From NCBI GenBank assembly GCA_903821995.1, contig CAIJNI010000031.1, positions 1 to 64,000 of the forward strand: a stretch of 64,000 bases of DNA. The letters run 5' to 3'. Shown piece after piece: positions 51,512 through 60,677 of the stretch. Each line of letters starts with the position of its first letter. Within the stretch, counting starts at the first letter, position 1. The notes under the pieces were generated by a model, which worked only from the letters and a program-made list of their open reading frames with translations, had not been told where the DNA came from and made no database searches. The position numbers were made by a program, and so were the translations under genes. The stretch is from an uncultured beta proteobacterium. GTDB taxonomy: Bacteria; Pseudomonadota; Gammaproteobacteria; Burkholderiales; Burkholderiaceae.

Positions 51512-52330
51512 TCAATTTAACCAAATTATCTTAATCACCATTCGAATGGCAACGCAAAAGGCAAAGATTGAAAAAATTTGTTGAGCTCTTGCTCCTGTTA
51601 CTTTTTGCCCGAAAGCTTTTCCAATATAAAGTCCTAATAATGCTCCCGCAACAAAAAGGAGGGCAATTTCTAGATTTAAGTGACCTGTAAATCCTGACAC
51701 GATAACGCTACCGCCAGAAATAATCGCTTGCATACCTAAGGAGGTCGCGATGATAGATTTCATGGGAAGATCTGTAAAGCGCTTTAATGCCGGCACAATA
51801 ATAAAGCCACCTCCCACTCCAAGAAGGCCCGTTAAAAATCCTGCGAGTGCACCTGAACTAATTAATGCCCTTGCGCAAGGAATCGTCCAAATTAATTTGC
51901 CAACTTGTGGATCAAGTATGCATGGTGGTGGTTTACGAACAGGAATTGGATTACCCTTGAGTTCGGAGCGTGATTCAATAAAGAGCTTAAAGGAGACATA
52001 AAATAAAATCAGACTAAATAGAGCTAAAAGGGGCGTATTGGGTACTTGATGGCTAAGCCAAATCCCAAAAGGTGCCATGATGAGTCCCGAAAGTCCCATT
52101 AATGAAGCGGCTTTGTAACGGAGTATTTTTTTTCGCCACGCTAAAAATGCACCCACTGTGGCAACGATCGAAACAGCGACTAAGGAAATAGGGGAAGCCT
52201 CAGTCATATTGAGGTTAAGCCCAAATACAAGAAGAGGGACAGCAATAATGCCACCCCCAGCTCCGGTGAGTCCCATAATTAATCCAACAAAAATACCAAG
52301 ACCAAAAGGGACAAAATAGGTGATATCCAT
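51512..52330 (-). CDS. TauE/SafE family membrane transporter
   Basis: A 272-residue inner-membrane protein with about eight helices. The family's duplicated glycine-rich motifs are present: LIMGLTGAGGGIIAVPLLV near residue 12 and FLTGLLGVGGGFIIVPALKR near residue 165. Members export sulfite, sulfoacetate or related anions; the substrate here is unknown. I prefer the ATG at 52330 (MDITYFVPF), matching family N-termini. An ATG at 52354 would add eight residues; neither has a good ribosome-binding site. Confidence 0.9.
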   Translation of the reverse strand: MDITYFVPFGLGIFVGLIMGLTGAGGGIIAVPLLVFGLNLNMTEASPISLVAVSIVATVGAFLAWRKKILRYKAASLMGLSGLIMAPFGIWLSHQVPNTPLLALFSLILFYVSFKLFIESRSELKGNPIPVRKPPPCILDPQVGKLIWTIPCARALISSGALAGFLTGLLGVGGGFIIVPALKRFTDLPMKSIIATSLGMQAIISGGSVIVSGFTGHLNLEIALLFVAGALLGLYIGKAFGQKVTGARAQQIFSIFAFCVAIRMVIKIIWLN

Positions 52331-52421
52331 AGTACATTGTAAAACAGGTCTCATTTAATCTTGGGATCACGAATTAAATCAATTTTTGTATATGATTGAG
52401 ATATAACAAAGGGAGAAAAAT

Positions 52422-53177
52422 ATGAGACATATCTTTGCAGGAGTAATACTTGCAGTTTTAAGCATGACCGCACATACCACTGAACTCACTATTTTAAGCG
52501 CTGGAGCAATGCAACCAGGTATTGAAAAAGTAATTACTCAATTTGAGAAAAATACTCAGCATCACGTTAAAGTTCAGTTTGGGACGGGGCCGCAACTAGC
52601 AGAACGCCTCAGTTCAGGACAGTTGGCAGATATATTTGTGGCTCCTAATGGTCTTTTGGAGGATCAGATCAAAAAGAATATAGTTCAAAATGACACCAAG
52701 GTCTATATTGGTAAAGTGGGTGTAGGGGTGACTGTCAGAAATTCCTTAGCTAATCCTAATATGAGTAACGTTGAAAGTTTAAAAGACAATCTTTTACGTG
52801 CGCAGTCTATTGTCTATAACAAAGCTTCTACTGGAATTTACATAGAAAAATTAATAGAAAAGTTAGGTATTGCTGCTGAACTGAAAGATAAAACCACTCG
52901 TTATGATAATGGGGAAAAAGTATTGTTACATGTTATTGGTGGTAAAGGAAATGAAATTGGACTTGCTGCTATTACAGAGATTAAATTATATGAAGATAAG
53001 GGCTTAAAGTTAGTTGGACCATTACCAACTGAGGTTCAGAACTATACAAGTTACTCAGCTGGTTTGATGAATGTTAAAGACCAAACACAAGTCAGTGCGG
53101 CAGTAGCTAAAGAGTTTATGGAATATCTCAAATCAAAATCATCGCAAGCATTAATTAAAAGCGTTGGTATCGAATGA
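52422..53177 (+). CDS. ModA-like periplasmic substrate-binding protein
   Basis: A 251-residue periplasmic protein of the molybdate-binding type II family. Residues 1-18 are a Sec signal. The ligand segments resemble ModA (LSAGAMQPGIEKVITQFEK, SGQLADIFVAPNG and YNKASTGIYIEKL). It stands alone without transporter genes. A GGGAGA ribosome-binding site precedes the ATG. It may bind molybdate, tungstate or another small anion. Confidence 0.88.
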   Translation: MRHIFAGVILAVLSMTAHTTELTILSAGAMQPGIEKVITQFEKNTQHHVKVQFGTGPQLAERLSSGQLADIFVAPNGLLEDQIKKNIVQNDTKVYIGKVGVGVTVRNSLANPNMSNVESLKDNLLRAQSIVYNKASTGIYIEKLIEKLGIAAELKDKTTRYDNGEKVLLHVIGGKGNEIGLAAITEIKLYEDKGLKLVGPLPTEVQNYTSYSAGLMNVKDQTQVSAAVAKEFMEYLKSKSSQALIKSVGIE

Positions 53178-53251
53178 ATAGAAGCTTAATCTGCTAACAT
53201 GAGTGGCGATGGAAATATATACCTGCAATTATTAAAATATGAGATAAGAAA

Positions 53252-53920
53252 ATGATCAAACTTTGGGGTCGTACAAGTAGTTTTAATGTTCAAAAGGTTC
53301 AGTGGGTCTTAGCTGAGTTAGGTTTAACAGAAGGTAAAGACTACGAACGAATTGATGCTGGTTTAGAGTACGGAATTAACAATACGCCTGAATTTTTAAA
53401 AATAAATCCCAATGGGCTCGTGCCTACGATAGATCATGATGGCTTTGTTTTATGGGAGTCTTCGACAGTGATTCGTTATCTCGTAGCCTATTTTGATCCT
53501 GAAGGAAAGATCTTCACGAATGACATTAAAAATAAGCATTCTTCGCAAAAATGGATGGATTGGCACGCTACCACCTTGTGGCCAATTCTGCGACATACTT
53601 TTGTGGGTTTGACTAGAACACCTGAGGCAAAACGAAATTATGAATTAATTCGAAAATCTTATGAAGATTCAAGCAAATTATTAAAAATGTTTGAAGATGC
53701 ACTACATGGACAAGATTATTGTGGCGGGTCGAAATTTCATTTAGGTGATATGTGTTTGGCAGTCTGTGTGGCGCGCTGGAAATTGCTAGCGCAAGATTTT
53801 CCTCAGCATATTGGACCAAAACCTGACTATCCGCTTATCGATGCTTGGATGAAACGCCTTTTAAATAATACCAAATATCCTTTAGTTGCTGAGACAAAAC
53901 TCATCATCATGGCATCCTAG
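53252..53920 (+). CDS. Glutathione S-transferase family protein
   Basis: A 222-residue cytosolic GST. The N-terminal thioredoxin-like domain carries LWGRTSSFNVQKVQWVLAE, with the catalytic Ser region at residues 7-10, and NPNGLVPTIDHDGFVLWES, which holds the cis-Pro and Glu-Ser that bind glutathione. The C-terminal helical domain starts near residue 90. The substrate is unknown. It is close to the family size norm. Confidence 0.91.
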   Translation: MIKLWGRTSSFNVQKVQWVLAELGLTEGKDYERIDAGLEYGINNTPEFLKINPNGLVPTIDHDGFVLWESSTVIRYLVAYFDPEGKIFTNDIKNKHSSQKWMDWHATTLWPILRHTFVGLTRTPEAKRNYELIRKSYEDSSKLLKMFEDALHGQDYCGGSKFHLGDMCLAVCVARWKLLAQDFPQHIGPKPDYPLIDAWMKRLLNNTKYPLVAETKLIIMAS

Positions 53921-53937
53921 ATCAAGAGCAAAGTCCA

Positions 53938-54588
53938 GTGAGAGTATTTCCAAAAATTGGGCTTGTACTATTTATCTTTCTGCAAGCATGTAGTTTGACT
54001 AGCTATAAGTATCTTGCAGGTTATGAAACTATTTCTTATAGTGGAGGGTACTTAAGCTATCAAATTACTCCACAAAGTTGCGAGATTTTTTTAGATGGAA
54101 AAATTAATGAAGATTTGGAAGCTCAATTAAATAGACTTCTTAAAAAAGTAGAACTGAGTGATTGTCCAGCAAGGTGGCTGTTACTGAAATCCTCAGGTGG
54201 TGGTGTTACTTCTGCGATGCATATGGGACAGCAGCTCAGAGACAAAAATTTTAATACTCAAATTAAAAATGCTAAATGTGATTCAGCCTGTGGGTTATTA
54301 TTTATTTCAGGAGCAAAAAGAATAATTTCTTCACAAGATATGAAGCATGAAGCTCAAATGGGGTTCCATCAGCTATCGGTTGAATACAGTCCGCACATTA
54401 AAGCCTGCATTAGTTATGAAAACGATGTTCTGTATTTAGCGATTAATGACTACACCACACGTATGCTCAACCAAAAAGCATCTCGGGAGTACTTTATCAA
54501 GATGGTTAAAACAGACTGTCAAGACATTAACAGGGTAGACTCTAAAGTCTTATTTAATCAAGGAATAGTGACTGGTTTTATGCGTTAA
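53938..54588 (+). CDS. ClpP/SppA-fold periplasmic lipoprotein (COG3904-like)
   Basis: A 216-residue exported protein with a crotonase/ClpP-like fold. A lipobox LQAC (Cys18) follows a short signal. The fold markers are LLLKSSGGGVTSAMHMGQQL (oxyanion loop), KCDSACGLLFISGAKRI (putative nucleophile Ser) and MGFHQLS (putative catalytic His). These match the COG3904 family of predicted periplasmic proteases. Translation seems to start at GTG, 17 bp after the GST gene. Its last 11 bases overlap the convergent binding-protein gene. Confidence 0.82.
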   Translation: MRVFPKIGLVLFIFLQACSLTSYKYLAGYETISYSGGYLSYQITPQSCEIFLDGKINEDLEAQLNRLLKKVELSDCPARWLLLKSSGGGVTSAMHMGQQLRDKNFNTQIKNAKCDSACGLLFISGAKRIISSQDMKHEAQMGFHQLSVEYSPHIKACISYENDVLYLAINDYTTRMLNQKASREYFIKMVKTDCQDINRVDSKVLFNQGIVTGFMR

Positions 54589-55279
54589 TGACGTAGCCAA
54601 TTTTTTCTCGAACAGCCTTAGATGTATTCCCTGTGAGAGTTTGGGCTAATAATTTTGCTAAAGCAGGTTGGGTAGAATGAGTGCATATTCCTAAGGTGTA
54701 GTCAGTTGCCAGTTCAAACTCTTTTGGCAAAAGTCCGATCAATGTGACACCAGGAGTAATGTTGATTTCAGTAGTTTGAGTGCCACCAAGAACTTTAGGG
54801 TCAGTAGATTTCCCCATTTCGGTCATTGCCGTGGCACCGTTGGGAAATGTTTTAAAACGCGATGCCAATTCTTGATCAAGGCCAAGGGCTTTCATTACAT
54901 TCATAAAATGTATTCCAGCAGTAGATTTCACCATATCTGGAAAGTAAAGGGAGGAAGCTCCACGGAATGCAGATTTTAATTCTTCAGCATTACTCATTGC
55001 AGGTGCAGGCCTGCCAGTTGGTACAGCTAAGCCAGTTAATACTAGACCTAAGGATTGAGATGTTCCAGCTAACACATGTCCAGAAGTGATTAGTTCTTCA
55101 ATCAATGTCTTTGTCAAAATAACGAGGTCACATGGTGCTCCATTCGTCAATTGATCACGCATAGCGCCCACGGCACTAAAAGTACCATTAATAACGCAAC
55201 CATGTTGCTTTTCAAAATCCGCTTGAATTCCTTGTACAACACCTGCAGCTGCACCACCACTTAAAATACGAATTTCCAC
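54578..55279 (-). CDS. ModA-like substrate-binding domain protein without signal peptide
   Basis: A 233-residue type II binding-protein domain (VVQGIQADFEKQHGCVINGT, NGAPCDLVILTKTLIEELI, FPDMVKSTAGIHFMNVM). No signal peptide precedes the domain. The GTG start at 55279 is set by AAGGA six bases upstream, and the domain begins at once (EIRILSGGAAAG). It is therefore probably cytoplasmic, which is odd for this fold; a sensing role is possible. It lies downstream of a Bug gene. Confidence 0.82.
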   Translation of the reverse strand: MEIRILSGGAAAGVVQGIQADFEKQHGCVINGTFSAVGAMRDQLTNGAPCDLVILTKTLIEELITSGHVLAGTSQSLGLVLTGLAVPTGRPAPAMSNAEELKSAFRGASSLYFPDMVKSTAGIHFMNVMKALGLDQELASRFKTFPNGATAMTEMGKSTDPKVLGGTQTTEINITPGVTLIGLLPKEFELATDYTLGICTHSTQPALAKLLAQTLTGNTSKAVREKIGYVINA

Positions 55280-55296
55280 AATTAGTCCTTTAATAA

Positions 55297-56292
55297 TTAT
55301 TCAGGTTTAATACCGGCTGATTTAACAATAGTTGTCCATTTGTTCACATCAGCTTCCAAATACTTTGTAAATTCAGTTGGAGACATCGTCATGGGTACTG
55401 CGCCTTGTTTAGCCCATAAACTTTTCACTTCAGGGTTACTCACAATTTTTTTAACTGAGTTATTGAGTAAATTAACAATTTCTGTTGGAGTTCCTTTAGG
55501 TGCCATTAGTCCAAGCCAAATGGTTGCTTCAAAACCGGGGACACCAGATTCGGCGACGGTTGGAACATTTGGCAAAATACTAGATCGAGCTTTACCGGTT
55601 GTGGCGATAGCCTTGACTTTATTTTCCTTTGCAAACTCAGACATGGTAGTCACCGCATCAAACATCATATCAACTTGAGATCCTAATAAGTCTGTTCGTG
55701 CGTTAGAACTCCCTTTGTAAGGAACGTGGACTATATCAACTCCCGCTAAGTGTTTAAATAGTTCACCAGCCATATGATAGGGAGTGCCGGTGCCGGAGGA
55801 TGCGTAATTGAGTTTTCCCGGTTTAGCTTTAGCTAGGGCTAAAAGTTCTCCAAGGTTATTGGCTGGAACAGAGGGATTAATTGCGAGTACTAAATCAGAA
55901 TAATTAATCGGGGCGATCCCCACGAAATCTTTCAGCAAAGAGAATGGTTTATTGGGCACTAAAGATTCATTCACAGTTTGTGTGTTTGACATCAATAACA
56001 GGGTGTAACCATCTGCTGGAGATTTTGCTGCGAAGTCTGTGCCGATGATGGATCCTGCTCCTGGTCGGTCCTCTACAACAAATGCTTGCTTTAATTCATC
56101 TTGCAGACGGATTGCAATAAATCTAGCGTAATTATCAGCAGGGCCACCGGCAGCAAAAGGGACAATAATTTTGACTGCTTTTGAAGGGTAGGATTGGGCT
56201 ATTGAAGATTGCGAAACAAAGAGGCAAAAGATATTCAAAAATAAAGTAATAGACAGCAGAAAAAATGATCGATGTGTAGTTATCTTTAGCAT
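55297..56292 (-). CDS. Bug-type (TctC-like) periplasmic solute-binding protein
   Basis: A 331-residue Bug protein. The Sec signal (about residues 1-32) ends in SIAQS. The mature start is YPSKAVKIIVPFAAGGPADN, with EDRPGAGSIIGTDF and PADGYTLLLMSN following. A CTGGAG ribosome-binding site precedes the ATG. It is the fourth gene in an order of 2Fe-2S subunit, molybdenum subunit, small cupin, Bug on the minus strand. It may therefore supply the hydroxylase substrate. Confidence 0.92.
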   Translation of the reverse strand: MLKITTHRSFFLLSITLFLNIFCLFVSQSSIAQSYPSKAVKIIVPFAAGGPADNYARFIAIRLQDELKQAFVVEDRPGAGSIIGTDFAAKSPADGYTLLLMSNTQTVNESLVPNKPFSLLKDFVGIAPINYSDLVLAINPSVPANNLGELLALAKAKPGKLNYASSGTGTPYHMAGELFKHLAGVDIVHVPYKGSSNARTDLLGSQVDMMFDAVTTMSEFAKENKVKAIATTGKARSSILPNVPTVAESGVPGFEATIWLGLMAPKGTPTEIVNLLNNSVKKIVSNPEVKSLWAKQGAVPMTMSPTEFTKYLEADVNKWTTIVKSAGIKPE

Positions 56293-56405
56293 AGAGTCTC
56301 CAGTAGCACATTATTAAATTGAGAATGCCTCTATTGTATCGAGGAATTTCTGATGATGTGGGATCTGCAGACTTGTGGGGGTGCCTATAAGCAAAGATAA
56401 TGAAG

Positions 56406-56426
56406 GCAGGACCTTTGGGGTCCTGC
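56406..56426. terminator. Hairpin after the small cupin gene
   Basis: GCAGGACC (56406-56413) pairs exactly with GGTCCTGC (56419-56426) around a five-base loop. It lies just past the stop of the minus-strand cupin gene and about 110 bp before the Bug start. The minus-strand sequence after the stem is T-rich but interrupted. It may separate the cupin and Bug transcripts. Confidence 0.5.
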
Positions 56427-56436
56427 GTCAAAAGAC

Positions 56437-56715
56437 TTAATTCTTACGAGCAACCCAATAGATGGCGCCATTAGGACCATACTTTTCGGAATGAGGTGTC
56501 CCTGGATCCATTAAAAAAGTATCACCAACCTTTAGGTGGGCGATATCTTGACCCCGAGTCATCCACATTTCACCTTCAGTGACAAGAGCATATGCCGTAA
56601 AGGGATGAGTGTGCTCAGGGACTACAACATTAGCAGACCAAACGCGTTCAATCACTTCATCAAAACCAGTGCTGAGGGCTTGCGATTTAAATTCTTCTAG
56701 ATTATTAAATGACAT
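56437..56715 (-). CDS. Small cupin-domain protein
   Basis: A 92-residue single-domain cupin. Motif 1 is VVVPEHTHPFTAYALVTEG with two His residues and a Glu, and motif 2 is LKVGDTFLMDPGTPHSEKYG. A metal site is likely. The role is unknown; similar small cupins act as dioxygenases or ligand sensors. It lies 10 bp downstream of the molybdenum-hydroxylase gene, suggesting co-expression. Confidence 0.87.
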   Translation of the reverse strand: MSFNNLEEFKSQALSTGFDEVIERVWSANVVVPEHTHPFTAYALVTEGEMWMTRGQDIAHLKVGDTFLMDPGTPHSEKYGPNGAIYWVARKN

Positions 56716-56725
56716 AGATATTTTC

Positions 56726-58957
56726 CTAGGAAATGATGGATTTAACTTTTTCAGGTAAAAAGGGAAGTTCGTATAAGCGGTTACCTACTGCATGAGCTAA
56801 TGCATTAGCAATTGCTGCGGCTGCTGGGCCATTTGTTCCTTCACCCGATCCAAGAGATTTCTCAGTTGGACGATTGATGAGTTCTACCTCAACTACAGGC
56901 AACTCCTCAAATCTTAAAATAGGATATTCTGCCCATGATTCAGTTTTCATCTCATGCTGATCAAAGCGAATCGATTCATGCAGTGTCCAACTGACTGCTT
57001 GTATAAGTCCACCTTCTAACTGATTCTTCAATCCATCTGGGTTGATGATTAGTCCAGCATCTCCTGCGCAGAATAAATGTGTAACCCTGATTTTTCCAGT
57101 TTTAGGATCAATCAAGACGTCAGCTACAACAGCAACATAAACTGAAAGGTTTTTATATTTTGCAAACGATATGCCCCGACCAGATAATTGACCTGACTTT
57201 TTAGAACGTAATTTTTTAGGATCCCATTTTGCCATTTCTGCAACTTGAATTAACACATCCTTTGCGCGTTGATCCTCAAGATGATTCAAGCGAAATTGCA
57301 AAGGATCCTGACCTGCTACTTTAGCTAATTCATCCATCATTGACTCGAGAGCAAAGACGTTTCCAATTGCGCCAAGTGTTCGCAGTGCAGATATTCTGAC
57401 AGGAACTTCTTGTAAAAGATGGTTGGTGATTTTTTGATTCGGAAAAACATATAGGGGTATTGCATTACGATGTGTTCCACCGGCAGGCAGGGGAACATTA
57501 TTTACAGGTGATGGAGTATGGGGTTTTTCTAAATACCAACTTGCTAAAAGGTTATTGCCTGTTGCGTCTCCAGGTCTAGTGCTATGACTATTACTCCAAA
57601 TTTCATGATTCCAATCAACAATTTTTCCATCTCGATCCAGGCTAGCCTTTATTTGGATAATCATGGCGCTGTTATAGGGTTCCCACTTGAATTCATCATC
57701 ACGCATCCATTGCAATCGGATCGGGCGATTAGGTAAGGCTTTTGCAATGATTGCGGCGTCAAGTGCGACATCATCTGCCCCGTTGTGTCCGTACATACCA
57801 GAGCCTTCAGCATGGATACACACAATTTTTTCAGCTGGCATATTAAAGACCTTGATGAGATCTTTTTGTAATGGATAAACACCTTGGTTATGAGTCCACA
57901 CTGTTAGTGTGTCGTCTTTCATCTGAGCAATGGCGCATGATGGACCAATTGATGCATGTGCAATAAATGGTTTTTTAAATTCAGCGCTGAGAGTTTTGAT
58001 AGCGGGGTTGACGGTTGCTTTTTTCTCAGCGTGAATTGTATCTTCACTTTTGGCAGACTTCATCCGCTCATACCATGCATTCATTGATGTGGGTAAATCA
58101 TTCTTTAATTCCCACTTTGCTAGTGTTGCACCAATATTTTTCGCGTTGATTGCTTGTTCTTCTCGCTCTGCTACGACAGCTAAGAAGCTACCATCTTGAA
58201 TAACAGCGAGTACCCCGGGTAATGACTTAATTCGTGCAGCATCAAAACTTAAAAGCTTGGCACGAGGCCCAGCGGGACGTATGACACGTGCATGAACCAT
58301 CCCTGCCATTTTGAAATCCTGAATATAAGCAACACCCCCAGATACTTTGGCGGGTATATCAATCCGTTGAATAGATTGCCCAATCACTTTGAGTCGGCTA
58401 GGGATTTTTGGAGAATGCTTTAAGTTTGCAGTTTGTCTTAACAAGTTAGGTTCAACTAATTGTCCATAGGAGACACTTTTGCCATTTGGTGCAGTAATCA
58501 TGCCATTAACAATGCTTAAATCACTGATTGAGCTTCCAAGCTGGACTGCAGCTTTTTCAAGTAAGGTACCTCGTGCCTGAGCACAAGCATAGCGAAGAGC
58601 AATACCACCATATTCAATAGACTGACTACCCGATGTAACACCTTCATTTGGTGAAGTATTTGTTTGTGTTGGCATCATTTTGACGCGTTTAAAGTCGATA
58701 TCTAGTTCATCGGCTACGATTTGTTGTAAGGCTGTGGTAATCCCTTGTCCAAATTCAACTTTCCCAGGATAGACCGTAACATTTCCAGTAGATTCGATAT
58801 GTAACCAACTATCAATTTTTGGATTAGGTTTTAGGCTGCCTGGTAATTCCAAAGTACTTTGGGCTGGGATTAATGCTGCCCAAGAAAAGCCGACGACCAA
58901 TCCGGTTGATGTTTTTAGAAAAGAGCGGCGTGCAGATGACTTGATGGGCGCATTCAT
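56726..58957 (-). CDS. Molybdenum hydroxylase large subunit, xanthine dehydrogenase family, Tat-exported
   Basis: A 743-residue molybdopterin-binding subunit of the isoquinoline 1-oxidoreductase (IorB)-like type. The twin-arginine signal SARRSFLKTSTGLVVG directs export. Molybdopterin-binding segments include YPGKVEFGQGITTALQQI, VTSGSQSIEYGG and the C-terminal GSGEGTNGPAAAAIANAL with its catalytic-type Glu. ATG 58957 was chosen because it overlaps the upstream 2Fe-2S gene by four bases (ATGA) and starts the Tat signal at once. No FAD subunit gene is adjacent, as in IorAB-like enzymes that pass electrons to a cytochrome. The substrate is unknown, perhaps an N-heterocycle or aldehyde. Confidence 0.92.
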   Translation of the reverse strand: MNAPIKSSARRSFLKTSTGLVVGFSWAALIPAQSTLELPGSLKPNPKIDSWLHIESTGNVTVYPGKVEFGQGITTALQQIVADELDIDFKRVKMMPTQTNTSPNEGVTSGSQSIEYGGIALRYACAQARGTLLEKAAVQLGSSISDLSIVNGMITAPNGKSVSYGQLVEPNLLRQTANLKHSPKIPSRLKVIGQSIQRIDIPAKVSGGVAYIQDFKMAGMVHARVIRPAGPRAKLLSFDAARIKSLPGVLAVIQDGSFLAVVAEREEQAINAKNIGATLAKWELKNDLPTSMNAWYERMKSAKSEDTIHAEKKATVNPAIKTLSAEFKKPFIAHASIGPSCAIAQMKDDTLTVWTHNQGVYPLQKDLIKVFNMPAEKIVCIHAEGSGMYGHNGADDVALDAAIIAKALPNRPIRLQWMRDDEFKWEPYNSAMIIQIKASLDRDGKIVDWNHEIWSNSHSTRPGDATGNNLLASWYLEKPHTPSPVNNVPLPAGGTHRNAIPLYVFPNQKITNHLLQEVPVRISALRTLGAIGNVFALESMMDELAKVAGQDPLQFRLNHLEDQRAKDVLIQVAEMAKWDPKKLRSKKSGQLSGRGISFAKYKNLSVYVAVVADVLIDPKTGKIRVTHLFCAGDAGLIINPDGLKNQLEGGLIQAVSWTLHESIRFDQHEMKTESWAEYPILRFEELPVVEVELINRPTEKSLGSGEGTNGPAAAAIANALAHAVGNRLYELPFLPEKVKSIIS

Positions 58958-59415
58958 GCGGATAACTCCTTTGCAGCTAATTGGATTGCTTTTAAAATTC
59001 GGGTATGGGTGCCGCAGCGACACAGGTTGTTATTTAGGGCTGTTTTAATCTGATCTAGACTTGGATTCTTATTTTTATCAAGGAGTGTTTTTGCGGTCAT
59101 CATCATACCTGAGATGCAATAACCACATTGGACCGCTTGCTCCTTGATGAATGCGCGGTTTAAAGCATTTAAGACGCGGTCATTTTCGTATGATTCTAGG
59201 GTTGTAATGGAACCCTTGACTGATTCTAAAGGGGTGATACAAGACCGAACAGCTTTGCCATCAATTAAAACGGTACAAGAACCGCATTGACCTACGCCGC
59301 ATCCATATTTTGCAGAGTTGATATCACAATCATTTCTTAGGACATATAAGAGCGGGGTCTTTTTTTCAGCATCGCTAGTGCGATTTTTCCCATTGACCAT
59401 CAAATTTGTTGTCAT
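58954..59415 (-). CDS. 2Fe-2S subunit of the molybdenum hydroxylase
   Basis: A 153-residue iron-sulfur subunit with two [2Fe-2S] clusters. The plant-type cluster motif is YGCGVGQCGSCTVLIDG, with a further Cys in VRSCITPL. The second cluster uses QCGYCISGMMMTA and NNLCRCGTHTRIL. It carries electrons out of the molybdenum subunit encoded next. It has no signal, so it is probably exported with its Tat-tagged partner. A GGAG ribosome-binding site precedes the ATG. Confidence 0.95.
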   Translation of the reverse strand: MTTNLMVNGKNRTSDAEKKTPLLYVLRNDCDINSAKYGCGVGQCGSCTVLIDGKAVRSCITPLESVKGSITTLESYENDRVLNALNRAFIKEQAVQCGYCISGMMMTAKTLLDKNKNPSLDQIKTALNNNLCRCGTHTRILKAIQLAAKELSA

Positions 59416-59549
59416 TTTGTCTCCGCATTCTCAAAAGATTTAATTTTCTAAACATCATATTACTCTAATTACATCTATATTATTTATTCAAAGATTGTGA
59501 TAGAGCTATATAAATATAGGGGTTTCTCTCTATAAAGTGGTGGACTTGG

Positions 59550-59575
59550 CTATGAAAGCGCCCCATGGCGCATAG
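59550..59575. other. GC-rich hairpin in an AT-rich leader
   Basis: GCGCC (59558-59562) pairs with GGCGC (59567-59571) around the loop CCAT. An outer CTAT/ATAG match (59550-59553 and 59572-59575) encloses four unpaired bases. It lies between the divergent molybdenum-hydroxylase and hydroxyacid-dehydrogenase genes, just ahead of a promoter candidate. It may be an operator or leader stem. Confidence 0.3.
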
Positions 59576-59604
59576 CGACATATGTAAATCAATCAACTTA
59601 TAAT
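59575..59604 (+). promoter_or_regulatory. Promoter of the hydroxyacid dehydrogenase gene
   Basis: GCGACA (59575-59580, four of six consensus bases) and a perfect TATAAT (59599-59604) are 18 bases apart. Transcription would start near 59611, giving a leader of about 36 bases before the ATG at 59647. Confidence 0.5.
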
Positions 59605-59646
59605 AGTGAAATAAATAGAACAATTAAATCAATAAGGTAAAGCACA

Positions 59647-60609
59647 ATGTTAAAGATAGTAATGTTAGATGATTATGAAAAAGTATTTACATTTTTAAAG
59701 GATTTACCCGAATTTTGCGATCAAGCTCAATTTACGGTGTATCACGATCGTCTTAGAGGGCAAGCCCTCATAGACGCTACTAAAGAGGCTAATGTTCTTG
59801 TTTTGATGAGGGATAGGACACCCGTTAAAGCTGAGTTAATTGCCACGATGCAGTCATTAAAATATGTCATTTTTACAGGCAACCGCAACACTCAACTTGA
59901 CTATCCTGCCTTAGTGCAGAGAAATATTCCAGTGAGTTTTACTAAATTTGGTCCTTCAAAAGACGCTACAGTTGAGCTCACTTGGGCTTTAATACTTGCC
60001 GCCTATAAGAGATTGCCTGAGCAAAGTCAATTGATCAAGAATAACCAGTGGCGTAATGAGAATTCTATTTTACCGATGCTTCACGGGACTCGTATTGGTT
60101 TGGTGGGGTTAGGTGAGATTGGTGGCAGAGTTGCTAAAGTTGCTCAGGCTTTTGGTATGGAAGTTGTCACTTGGAGTCCGCACATGACCGCTGAACGGGC
60201 GCAGGAGAAGGGCGTAAAATCTGTCAGTTTAGAAGAATTACTGGGGACTTCTCGAATTGTTAGTCTGCATCTTGTTCCAGGAGCTGAGACTCGTGGTTTG
60301 ATCAATGCAGAGCGTTTAGCATTAATGCGCCAAGATGCCATTCTAGTCAATACATCACGTTCTGCGCTTGTCAAAACAGATGACCTTATCGTTGCTCTTC
60401 AGAAGGGGCATCCTGGGTTTGCTGCTTTAGATGTGTATGATGATGAACCTTTTGGCAAAGAGAATATTCTCAGTACTGTGCCTAACTTATTGATTACGCC
60501 ACATTTAGGCTTTGTGGCCGAACCTGTATTTAATAACTTTAAATTAGGGGTTGTGGAGTGTCTAAAAGCGTATTTAGAAAAAAATGAAATTATTAACCCA
60601 GTAGAGTAG
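59647..60609 (+). CDS. D-2-hydroxyacid dehydrogenase
   Basis: A 320-residue NAD(P)-dependent enzyme that interconverts 2-keto acids and D-2-hydroxy acids. The Rossmann motif is RIGLVGLGEIGGRVAKVAQA near residue 150. The catalytic Arg lies in VNTSRSALV, the Glu in DDEPFGKEN, and the His in TPHLGFVAEP. The N-terminal substrate domain (MLKIVMLDDYEKVFTFLKDL) resembles the phosphoglycerate dehydrogenase-like group. An AAGG ribosome-binding site precedes the ATG. No neighbour identifies the substrate. Confidence 0.92.
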   Translation: MLKIVMLDDYEKVFTFLKDLPEFCDQAQFTVYHDRLRGQALIDATKEANVLVLMRDRTPVKAELIATMQSLKYVIFTGNRNTQLDYPALVQRNIPVSFTKFGPSKDATVELTWALILAAYKRLPEQSQLIKNNQWRNENSILPMLHGTRIGLVGLGEIGGRVAKVAQAFGMEVVTWSPHMTAERAQEKGVKSVSLEELLGTSRIVSLHLVPGAETRGLINAERLALMRQDAILVNTSRSALVKTDDLIVALQKGHPGFAALDVYDDEPFGKENILSTVPNLLITPHLGFVAEPVFNNFKLGVVECLKAYLEKNEIINPVE

Positions 60610-60677
60610 CCACTTTTAGAGGAGGTTCTTTGATTCTCCTTATAATTGATGTTCTATTGAATGCAGTCCCTTTTATA

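Noticed and set aside
55340-55678. Open plus-strand frame opposite a Bug gene
   Set aside because: It is antisense to a clear solute-binding protein and lacks any recognisable product or start signal.
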